From Lineus longissimus (Eukaryota > Nemertea > Pilidiophora > Heteronemertea > Lineidae), in NCBI RefSeq assembly GCF_910592395.1, contig NC_088323.1, forward strand, positions 2,294,001 through 2,358,000: 64,000 nucleotides of DNA, written 5' to 3'. The translations under genes were made by a program, and so were the position numbers. Positions 48,196 through 60,300 of this stretch are shown one piece after another. Below the pieces are notes generated by a model. It had not been told where the DNA came from and did not search any database. It worked only from the letters and a program-made list of their open reading frames with translations. The first letter of the stretch is position 1. Each line of letters begins with the position of its first letter.

Positions 48196-51100
48196 TATGT
48201 GTAGTGGTATAGTCAAGTTGGTCAACACCACAGCTGAACATCTGCTGGTTTGTCCATAATGCAAGCTTATGACATTGTATGACCTTGGACAAAGCTATTT
48301 ATTCAGTTGACTTGTCTTGAATGAGACTGTCATAATGAGACATAAAACCATAATTAAGCCAAAGAACCCAGCTATAAAAGTTAGAACTACTGAGTTAAAA
48401 AGCAAGAGATGGACTCCCTCCACCTGGCCATTGGCATACCCACAACTCATCCGGGTCACAAAGCAGCCACACATCATCTTGTCCATAGCATTTATCAGAG
48501 ATCATTGAGTTTGAGATGTTCACCCATCTTGGAGACTTGGTGGTTATCGAAATCATATTTTCATTTATCAGTGTAATTCAATCATCTCTGCGTTGAATTC
48601 ATTGACATCGGGTTAGGGTGCTGTAAGGCAGTGGTTACACGCCTGGGATTTACTTAAAAATCAGTTTGGATTGACTGAGGATTGTTAGCTTTTTGTTGGA
48701 TGACAGATAATATCTTTGGGACAAAGTCGGGAAACAGTCAAGTCCTTGAGTTGTGGCTGGTGGCCCTGACTGTTGAATGTATTCGGCTGACACCTTCCAA
48801 CAAAATAGCATATTTCAGATCACCACTCACTCAGGTACCACACCATAGAGTACATCACATTAAGGACAAACAGGATATGCGTTTTCAATTAGGAAGTTTC
48901 TCTTCCTGACTATTTGTGATTATTTAGTCCATAATGACGTATTCAAAGAAATACAGAAGGATCGCTTACACATTGAAGCAAAGAGGAACAGCAATGGTGA
49001 CGAAAACCTCTGAGGTGAAGTATTGCTTTTTTCCCCCACAACTTTTTAGCAAAGATAAGTTTTGTAAATCTAGGTTTGATGGTTTTCAGTACATGTTATG
49101 ACGGCCCGAATTCTTTTGCACCGGGGGTCATTTCATCTTCAGAAAGAGGTGTACACAGTCCAGACCAAAGCCGCACCCCAAATCCCAACATTTGGTCATA
49201 AACCAACGAGTTACATACAAGAGAGGAATCGGTCTTATCCTAATGGACCACAAAGCAGTGCGATCACCATCTATAACTCGATTTCCTCGCCAGAAGAATA
49301 GATTAGGGAGATGAGGAAAAGGTGGCGAAGACACACAGAGATGATTAGGAATGGTGCTGCCTGCATTCGCTAATCAATTCGCATAGAAAAACCCTGGAGA
49401 ATCAGCATCGCATTTCCCAAAGCTTTGGCTGATGGTAACTGTTCAATCACAGCATGCTTAGATGCGGAGAAATCGCTGGGTTGAAGACGAAGTCACTTTG
49501 ACATTTCAGCAGCAGTCTTTGATGTTGTTCATTTGCATTTGCTTGTGGAGGTGTGTCACAGCATTCTACAGAAGGTGTTGGCTGATGTTCACTGTTCAAT
49601 GGCAGCATGCTTACGTGCGGAGGAATTGCTCAACTTCTCCCATGACTCTCTCCTCATGTTGAGCACCATCGTGTAGGACTTCGGCCCCGGGCTGATTGTC
49701 GCCACATAGAAGATGAAGTCACTTTGACATTTGCGTGGCAGTCTTTGATGTTCTTTGGTTGAATTGCTTGCAGTAGTCATGTGGCGTTCACCACTGCATA
49801 TGCGTTATGCCTTTGCCTGTTGCGGACACCCTGCAAGTGTTTAAAACTTGCGAAGAGCTTCTGAATATGATGAGTGTATCCTTCATGCACATCGGCACAT
49901 TTGGTGGAAATGTTTGCACAACAAATCGATGGACATGGACATTTTAGCCATAGTGCAAATAGACATCGTGGGGCCTGCAGTTAGGATTGTGAGATCCATG
50001 TTGTAGCGTGGGGATTTGTTTCCATTGTCAGGCATTGACATGCACGTCAGCAAATATTAAAATATCAGAGGGAGAAGTGTTGCTGTGGGTGTGTTCAACT
50101 TCTCGTATGGCCACCACCTTACCCATTCCATTCTGAACTATAACATCGATTGTTTCTCTCAAAAAGTCCGCTGAACACCAGGTCCTTGGGGCTGTTGTTT
50201 AAACTACCCTTACATATAGTTTCCTGAGATATATTGGAAAAGGATTTGTTATCAAAAATAGTGTCAAGGGCTGGTACTCTTTTGAAATGTCAAAGATTGC
50301 TTAGTGGCAGCAAAGATTATTTTTTATTCATTACATATGGTTTCATCTAACTTGTTTAGTTGTTTCAAGGATTGTTAAGCCTGTACTCTTTCCCGTCTTT
50401 TGAAATGCTAGAGATAGTTTGAGGCAGCAGAGATGTTTATTAGTTCTCTCCTGTTTCTCTTACCATTTTTTCACATCGCTGCACTGATTCGGTGGAGACA
50501 TGTGGGCATCTATTGATTTGAAACGTGCTCACATCCATTTTAGCTCTAGCCTTGGGCGAACATATCCGATGGTTTTCAATAAATAATATTGGAACAAGTA
50601 TCACCTGTATATTGGCAAAGTGCCTCTCTGGGTTTTGAATTGCCAATCACATGACAGAGCTATGATTGTCTGGAGTTTGGATGATGAAGTGGTGCTCTTT
50701 CACCAAACAGTTGTGTAGTTTGATAGCTTCATACAGCCACCGTACTGTGGCCAGACAGTATCCCTGCGACTGCATGGGTTAAGATGCCAGTGCTGGGAAA
50801 TGGTTTCAGGTGGACAGCTTCTATGTGATGATGGACTGGTGAATAAACAATTTAGAAAAAACCCGTCGGTGTCAGGTTTGCCCGTGTCACAAAGTTCACT
50901 TGACAATCGATTCTAAGTTATACCTATTTTGACAAGATTACAGGAGAAGTAAGTTGGAAGTAAATGTTCATTATGTTGGTAGAAGCTGGTTTGAATGGCA
51001 ACGTGGCTGACTTTCTTGACCCTCCCATGGGTGGACGCTGCAATGGAATCCAATGAACGATATCGGAAACCCATCCGGTTATTGGGATAAATTCCTCTGG

Positions 51101-51383
51101 GATTGCGATGTCTGTATTTTCATTTCCACACTGGGGTTGTGGTCACTGATCCTGCTGTTGGTTTACCTCCACCATGTGAAGACGGCAGAATAAGCTCTTT
51201 CTCTACTACCACACAGCTTGCATTAAAAATGCCAAAATTAAAGAAGGTATTCAGAAGCAAATACTCAGGCATTTCTGATTCTTTCTTGTTTCTTTGTGCT
51301 TTGATTCATTTAAACCTAATTTTCCAAAGAAATTCTTTGCTTTAAAATTTGATCGTTTTCTCCTATTATCATTTCAGATAGCC

Positions 51384-54300
51384 ATGGCCAGATGGCGCTA
51401 CCAGTATTGCAAAGTCATCGTCGCCACATCGCTCGTCTGGTTCCTCTTGGACGTCGTGCTGTTGATGTACTACACGGATTGCGCAACTCCTGCATCATGT
51501 GACAAGACAAAAGATGGTGGAGCACCGGCAAAGGGTGGTGGAATTCTGGATCGGATACTACCGAAAGGTAATTCAGGAGGTATGCGCTTGTGCTTGTAAC
51601 CCCTTGTGCTTGTGTGGGTCCCTTGGCAGGAATGGTAAGAAAAACTTATGATAAAGATAATTTTCTAATGTTGGAGAAATGACAATGGATTTGGCCATAC
51701 GATTTGAGCATTTTAAGCAAAGTTACAGCAATTTCAATTTTGGGAATCAATACCGAACTGAATGTGTTGGACCAAGGTTGCAGTCGAGGTTTTTAGCACA
51801 TTGACAGCTCCACCTGAGCAGTGTTTGGTCTGACAATCGGCAATACCGACATTGAGACATCAAGCTTCAAACTTGGTATACTTTAGGGCTGATCCACCGA
51901 GAATCAAAAATTTCGACGAAGACTGAAGTCTTCTTTGTCATATTTTATAGAAATGAAAAATCACGTGGCTTATGTGTTTTTGTTCCCTCCTCAGTAATAG
52001 TATCGCAGAAATTTTCAGTTATAAATGTGGCAGCGATTTCAACGTCGATAAAAATCTGTTTGCAGATGTAGGAAAGAACGCGGTGGCAAACCATAACATT
52101 CTTCCACCACAGCATGGTAACATATATCTTTGTTTTTCCTTCTACTTCATGTCCATGTAGATGAGAGTGCTCTAGATTTGTCCCGATTTCCAGATTTTTT
52201 TATCCAGATCTGGAATTTAGATAAAGATTTCTGTTGATGATCGCTCGATTGTTCTTAACAAAGCGATGTTGTGATTCCTAAAGGCCCCAAAGGCATCTTA
52301 AAGTTAAACATTTGATAATAATCTAGGCCCAAATTCACAAAGGGCATTTAAGGGTTAGACATGTACAACTTCTCTCTAATCAGTTTCAGGGCCTATTCAT
52401 ATTCTGTGAAGATTCACATGAAGGGCCTGAATCTGTCTATTCAGTAGTTAAACGCTGTTTTAAGCTAAACACCCTTTATGAATTTGGCCCCTAATGTTTT
52501 GTCTGGAAGGTTCCATCTGCCATTCTTTTCCTGATTTTTTTGAGTGGCCACTCTCATCTATGAAGTCCAAGATGCGTTGTTCAGGAGTGCTTTTTCACTG
52601 TTATGGGTCAAGCTGTTGACATCTTAGCTCAACTCGGATGCGTTGTTGAGAAATCTGCCATCAGCTTGAGTCCATGATACTTGCAAATAAGAGAAGGCCT
52701 TAAAACTTTGCGTGTAAAAATGATATCATTGGTGTAACGTTCGTTGCAATCACCTGCTTTGCTCCTTTTTCTCCAGCTCCAACATTGATGATATCAAAAT
52801 TATTTTGAATCCTTGAAACTAATTTGCAAGGGGAATAATAAAAAGGGTCTAAAGTTGACGAATGCGTAAACATTGGATGGTTGAAATTGTCTGGTTATGA
52901 TCATTCTCGACTACTGATTAATTTTGCTTTTTGAAGTAGCATAGAGTCACCCATCATGCATAAATTTCTCACAATATTTCATATTTCAATATTTCTCACA
53001 ATATTATAATGTTTCAAATTTCTCACGATTTCGTATCCCTTGAGTTCTGCTATGTCCTGCCAATGTATCCATGTGCTTAAAAGCTGCATGCCTTTTTGTT
53101 ATCTTGTAGATTTCTGCTTGCCTGTGTAATAAGTAACCTAGGGGCAGGGTTGAGGTGGGGAAGGGCATTTGACCCCCCCCCCCCCCCCCCCCGCCCCTCT
53201 TTCTACACTACACCCTTTTAAACCCATTGATAATCTTTTTGGCTTTTAACTGAACGTTTTCATTTTTTGATTTCATAGTTTAATATTTCACATCTCAATA
53301 TTTTTGTTGCGTGTTCCTTTAGGAAATGCTTCAACATGTTTTTAAATCGAGTAGGCAATTAATAATTCTTCTCATATTGAAACTCGTTTCTGTAAAATGA
53401 ATTCAATTTATTTTGTGGTTAAATGCAAATTAATGTTTTATTCTGCTTTTCACATCGATTTTTGAATGTTCTCTGTTTATTTTAGTTCAACTCTTTAATT
53501 TCAGTTATAGGCTAAGAAATAGCATCTCTGCCTGCCATGAAGTAATAGATCTCTTTTAATCCAATATCAAAGGCAAAGGTTTAAAAAAAACTGATTGCTC
53601 TTATAAACCCGCTTCATGCAAATTTAATAAAGACGTTGAGTGAAAGATTTCCCTAAGCAAACATGCTGAGGGGCTCATAATGTGCATTTGTGCTTTAGAT
53701 ATCACAAAAGCTTATGAGTGGTAACGAGGAGTTTTAAAATTCTGAGATTTTCTGCACTTGAGGATGTGCTTTGCATACAATATGACGTGAAATTTATCAA
53801 AAGTTCCTGGTCTGCACATAGAGTAAAACGTTTCCATTAAGGACACCCTTGGGACTGACTAATCCTATCCCATTGTACACTGATCATATGCAACGGAAAA
53901 GACCAGTTTGGGACTAAATGTAATGTCCTTGATAGATAGGGTGTCCTTAATAGAGGTGTCGCTAAGGAAGGTTCCACTGCATAGCGATATGAATTAGGGT
54001 ATATTCACCTAGACTAAATGTAGCAGTTTTCTGTTTCTCTACCCTGAATATTCTACCAGAGTTCGATCAATTCCACACTGACCTTTGGGGCATTCGGTTT
54101 CCAATCACATCAACAAACACCATATTCATATCAGGTACATTCTATTTAATGTGATGTCACTGAAATGATATGCCATATTGGTTTTGGTGCGTTTAGTTTA
54201 GGAAATGATTTAACCCTTTAGCTCAAAGAGTATTACAATTACTGTTGTAAAAAGGCCCTGAAGTTGCTGATGGTAAATGCTAGTCAGTGATATAAGAAAT

Positions 54301-57300
54301 TGTCAGCAATAAGGCCTAAAACGACCTGGGGCATGTGTGTACTGTTCATTTTTCCTTTGTTGGGGAAAACAACATGATAATGGACTAGGCCTATAGACAG
54401 TCCTTTCATCTGCCCTTGCCCCAAGGCTCCATGACCGCAAAATCCCTGGAAATAGGCAGGGATTTGGCGTATTAGGGTAAGGTGATCTTCAGTTGATTTG
54501 TTATGGTGTGCCATGTTGGCAGCGTATCTTTCCAATACAAAGATGAAAATGTCACGAATTCCTAATAGGGTGCTATAAAAGGTCAACAGTGACACTAACA
54601 TAGATGAATCTTGTAGGCCTGACGCCATATCGGGTCCTTAAAGCCTTCTAGTATTTCTATCAGTTAAAGCCAGCCTACATGGTTAGCAAAGGTTCTGTGC
54701 GAGTCTTTTTTGCCGGTATAGGCCTACGAGTAGTAAAGTTACGGTGGGGGTAGCAATGCAGATTACTGTGATTGAATTTGTACTCTTGATTGAGTTTGTA
54801 AAATGTACTCCTGAGTGTTATTTGTAATGTGTTGTCATTGATACAGACGTTGATCAAAGTAGACATCGTTGACTTTGGAAAAGAGGTCAAGTGTCCGAGG
54901 TCCCTTGTCAGAGGTCAATGATGTCACAGATTGTATCTTCGCACAATGCTATTGCTTGCTTTTTTCTTTCAGTGCATAGACAAGATGTGTGAGGGCACCC
55001 TTGTACAATTGCTTCAATGTGTCGTTTCAGGTCTTTTAAAGCGTACACCAATCGGTCCAGGTGAGATGGGTAAAGGCGTGCCAGTACCGCCAGAAAAACA
55101 TGAAGAGAGCAAAAAGATGTTCAAAATCAACCAGTTCAACCTAATGGTCAGCGATATGATCTCAGTTAACCGTTCACTGCCTGATTATAGGTCATCAGGG
55201 TAAGAATGAAATCGATTTTGTTCTCAATCGGGGTGCATAGGGTGCATGGGGTGCATAGGGTGCATGGGATGCATAGGGTGCATGGGATGCATTGGGTGCA
55301 TGGGGTGCATAAGGTGCATGGGGTGCATAAGGTGCATGGGGTGCATGGGATGCATTGGGTGCATGGGATGCATTGGGTGCATGGGGTTCATAAGGTGCAT
55401 GGGGTTAATAAGGTGCATGGGGTGCATAAGGTGCATGGGGTGCATGGGATGCATAGGGTGCATGGGATGCATTGGGTGCATGGGGTTCATAAGGTGCATG
55501 GGGTGCATAAGGTGCATGGGGTGCATAGGGTGCATGGGGTGCATGATCGGTCCCTGAAGTGTCACAATACTACTTGTGGCTTTGTGCATGTACAGGTAGT
55601 CGACTGCACATACACCATGTGCAGAAATGAGGAGAGTTTGTTTGGGCAGCACAGACATCAAGCGGAAGTGATATACACTAGGACGAAATCACGCTGAATG
55701 AGATGCTAATTCACATGAACTGTCTGCACTGAAATAGTCCCCAAAGTATTGTTATTTCCCTCATCTGTATTCAGTACGCTTTCCCCTTTGTCAGCACGGG
55801 TGAATGGTTTCAGCATGACTTATCACTTCCGACGGGGCAGTCGGGCAGAATGAGAAACATTTTGATTCCATATACGGCAAGAAGCATTACTTCTGGGATT
55901 GGCTCTTTATTATTCAGATTCATGGGGGGAGGATAACTAGGGAGCTCGGTTAAGGCGTCCTGATGAATTGAGTATTTTCTAATATTCTGTCACGATTTGA
56001 ATCATCTTGTTTGATTGAGAGAGATCTTAGATATTTATTGGAACAGGATTAAGTCAATTATAAACCCATCCAATTCTGATTTACAGAAGATTGAGACTGA
56101 GATTGTAAGAGACAGTTTAATTGATTGCGTTTTCCTAAGAGGCTTTGGTTGGGAAATGGCTATTTTCAGGATCTTGCAGTCAAAGAGTTAAATAACTCCA
56201 GCAAGAATCGGGCGAATGATAACGTTACTGAGCAACTTAGTCTGCGCATATTAAATAAAATCTTGCAATCTCGGGTAAACCAACATATCTTGGTACAGGT
56301 GAAATCATTAATTAGAACAAAGTGGCTCTCTTTTGCCAGAGGTAACGAGACTTCACCAGACATCAAGCAATCTAAAGGGAAATGTGTATACAAGTCGCAA
56401 TAAGACTGCCATTTTGACCCACCAGCTCCTGTTTGCTTGTTTCTTCTTGTGTCACGTTTGCCTTGGAGCAGTCATTTTTCCCAAGACTTATTATGACAGT
56501 CGTAATAGGAGATGACTACTCTTTTGGCTCGTACATCTATGTGGGTGTCTTATTGTTAGAGCATGTATATTTTCTGTTTATCAGTTTCGTATTTCAATAG
56601 AGTGTGGAGATGTTAGTTCTTTTACATTTGTGACTCGCTCTACCAAAAATAGGCGCTTGTCGCATCTGAACTCGACAGGTTGATACGGACTTGTTGTTCA
56701 TTTCCCTATTGTAGACCTTTTGTGAAATCTATTACAAACTGATTTGGTCACATTTCACAAAAGGTCTACAATAGGGAAATGAACAACAAGTCCGTATCAA
56801 CCTGTCAAGTTCAGATGCGACAAGCGCCTAGTTTTGGTAGAGCGGGTCACATTTTAATATTCTTTGATAGTCACAAGCCAAAAAAGGAAAAGTCCCCGCA
56901 AACCAACGAATTACCTGTTTCGCTCGCAGAAGAGCGATCGTTTTCCCACTCATTGCAGCGGTAATTGCTGCCAGTCACACCAACTGAAATCGCTAATTTG
57001 AGGGGTGCTTTAGTATCTTACCACGCTCATTGCACGGAGGTGTAACATACCTTCTCCTCTGACTCAATGTCTAAAGTGGGTGTATGATTGTCAATGTTTT
57101 GGAGCTTGCTATCTTTCCTCGCGTGTACTATTGGCCGGGTGTCAAACATATGTGAATGTTTGGCACCTAGATTCTTCTCAGAATTGATTTTTACGTGAAG
57201 TGATAAAGTTGTTTTCTTTCGGTGGATGAGTTTAAAATTGTGGCTGGGTGGGTCAAGATGGTCAAAAAGTGATTGTTTTCAAATGCGGTCTTCCAGCGAT

Positions 57301-60300
57301 AAAGTAAATGGGGACGTTAGAAATGACACTTGATTTGTCTCTTTCTCTCTTCTCTTGATAGGTGTCGCTCGAAAGCCTACCCGACCATATCCGACCTGCC
57401 TGACACGAGCGTGGTGATAGTATTTCACAATGAGGCCTGGTCGACACTTCTGCGAACCATCCACAGCGTCATTAACCGCTCTCCGCCACAGCTTTTAAAA
57501 GAGATTATATTAGTTGACGATGCAAGCGAAAGAGGTAAACTGTTTTGACTGAGAAATGCTGTCTTTAGCTAAGAATTGTCTGATTACAGAGGTCAAATTG
57601 ACTGTTTTGAAACCAAATGTAGTGTCCTTAGTAGAGACTTCCAGGGCCACCTCATGGCCAGGTTTTATGGATTCTGTCTTGACTTCTTAGTCTAAGAGGG
57701 GGAGGGGTATCACATGACCACATGAGTCCCGATTCAAGTGTAACATTTCTTTCCTGTACCTTTCAGATTTCCTCCAAAAACCATTAGAAGACTACGCTGC
57801 CAAATTACAGACATCAGTTCGTATCCAAAGGATGGGAAAGAGAAGTGGTTTAATACGTGCAAGATTAAAAGGTATGGATAATTCGCAAATGTTACAAAAG
57901 TGTCGGTTGAGTGACGTGATCTTGTGGTTGGACTTGTTACAGACTCGTATTCCAAATGTTGTGACCACCACCACTGTGCTAGTAACCTTGGGCTTGGAGC
58001 TAAAGTGAAGTTCCACACCTGAGGTAGTTTGGCCAGAGGTTACAATCAAGGTGTGTAAGAATCTCAAATAGTGATCAGACATTTTAAATGATTGATTGAT
58101 TGATTAATTAAACCTTTTTCTCCTCAGGTGCTGCCCTTTCTGAGGGAAAAGTAATAACATTCTTAGATGCTCATTGTGAGGCAACAGAGGGATGGTTAGA
58201 GCCTTTACTTACAGAGATCTATCACAATAGGTAAGTTTGAATCTTTACAGTTTAGTGCTGTAGTTAGCTTTCGGGGCAACTTGGCATTATCATTATCAAT
58301 ATTTAAGTTTCAAACCAGACAGTCAAGCCCTGACCACCCTTATGATCGAGATCTAGACAGGCTGAAGCTACAATAAAACGGCAGTTCACTATTGACAGCT
58401 ACATTGTATATCTGTCTGTCTAATGGAGGTATAATCTAGGTATTGAGGTTCTTAGCCCTAGAGAGTTGGTTGCAGCAGGTTGGTAGGACTCTTCATGGGT
58501 AGGGCTCCTTGGCATCTCCATCAATTCCAAAGAGCGGGCTGCATACGATTCATAATGTTGCTTCTCACCCTTTTGACATATTTTCAAGCCGAAGTCAATA
58601 AACAAACATGCTTGTGACAAGTGGGATGATAAACGTGACAAGTGACAGTGTGAATCCTATGTAAACCAGGCCTTGATTATTACTGTCTGTTTATCAGTTT
58701 GTGCCTTTTTATTGAATTTTCAAATCTCCATTGCAGAAAAGCAGTAACGTGTCCAATCATTGATGTGATAAGCGATGAAACATTCGAATACATCCAGGGG
58801 TCCGACATGACTTGGGGTGGCTTCAACTGGAAGCTCAACTTCAGGTGGTACCCCGTACCTCAGAGGGAGGTCGACAGGAGGAAAGGAGATAGAAGTTTAC
58901 CACTCAGGTAGTTAACTGAAAAAAGTCTTTACAACAAAGTGTCGCCCTCCACTTCAGATACTGTAGTCCTGTGTGTGTTTTTAGCTATTTTGTTGATACA
59001 GTGATATAATTGAGACATTAATATGTCGTGGCAGCATCGTCGGATGGAGCTGTTTGAAATATGCTGTTGCAGTTTTATCCTAACGAAGTAATTTGCATAT
59101 TTCAGGACACCTACAATGGCTGGTGGTCTCTTCTCAATTGAAAGGAACTTTTTCTATGAACTCGGTTCCTACGATCAGGGTATGGACATTTGGGGAGGAG
59201 AGAATCTAGAAATGTCTTTTAGGGTGAGTGTGTCCGATTTCGAAGTGTTAAACGACAGTTGAATTGATTGCTAAACGTGACATATGAAGCAAGTAGTGAA
59301 GGAAGACCCAGTTGCCATTACAGATATATCTTGACCTCAAATAGTCTGCATCTCTTACAGATTTGGATGTGTTATGACCCAGTTGCCATTACAGATATTT
59401 CTTGACCTCAAATAGTCTGCATCTCTTACAGATTTGGATGTGTTATGACCCAGTTGCCATTACAGATATTTCTTTACCTCAAATAGTCTGCATCTCTTAC
59501 AGATTTGGATGTGTTATGACCCAGTTGCCATTTCAGATATTTCTTGACCTCAAATAGTCTGCATCTCTTACAGATTTGGATGTGTTATGACCCAGTTGCC
59601 ATTACAGATATATCTTGACCTCAAATAGTCTGCATCTCTTACAGATTTGGATGTGTTATGGCCCAGTTGCCATTACAGATATATCTTGACCTCAAATAGT
59701 CTGCATCTCTTACAGATTTGGATGTGTTATGACCCAGTTGCCATTACAGATATTTCTTGACCTCAAATAGTCTGCATCTCTTACAGATTTGGATGTGTTA
59801 TGGCCCAGTTGCCATTACAGATATTTCTTGACCTCAAATAGTCTGCATCTCTTACAGATTTGGATGTGTTATGACCCAGTTGCCATTACAGATATTTCTT
59901 GACCTCAAATAGTCTGCATCTCTTACAGATTTGGATGTGTCATGACCCAGTTGCCATTACAGATATTTCTTGACCTCAAATAGTCTGCATCTCTTACAGA
60001 TTTGGATGTGTTATGGCCCAGTTGCCATTACAGATATATCTTGACCTCAAATAGTCTGCATCTCTTACAGATTTGGATGTGTTATGGCCCAGTTGCCATT
60101 ACAGATATTTCTTGACCTCAAATAGTCTGCATCTCTTACAGATTTGGATGTGTTATGGCCCAGTTGCCATTACAGATATTTCTTGACCTCAAATAGTCAG
60201 CATCTCTTACAGATTTGGATGTGTTATGACCCAGTTGCCATTACAGATATTTCTTGACCTCAAATAGTCTGCATCTCTTACAGATTTGGATGTGTTGTGG

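Larger units (their letters stand above)
42700..51377. other. Gene-poor interval before GALNT
   Basis: No gene is supported. It contains GGAACCTCTC-family MITE copies and remnants (42885-43003, 43531-43572, 45349-45430), a 27-bp triplication of GGGGTCTCATTCTCAG type (46352-46421), a diverged threefold repeat at about 46640-47000, two fold-back MITEs (47760, 48006) and a diverged ~240-bp direct duplication near 49490-49760. A 110-codon minus frame (47323-47655) and a 63-codon hydrophobic minus frame (48295-48486) are the best ORFs but lack other evidence. The 5' UTR exon and promoter of GALNT should lie here. Confidence 0.5.

Noticed and set aside
55206-55697. 163-aa and 145-aa His/Met-repeat proteins on opposite strands
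   Set aside because: A 9-bp minisatellite without stops produces them in several frames; it lies inside a GALNT intron.
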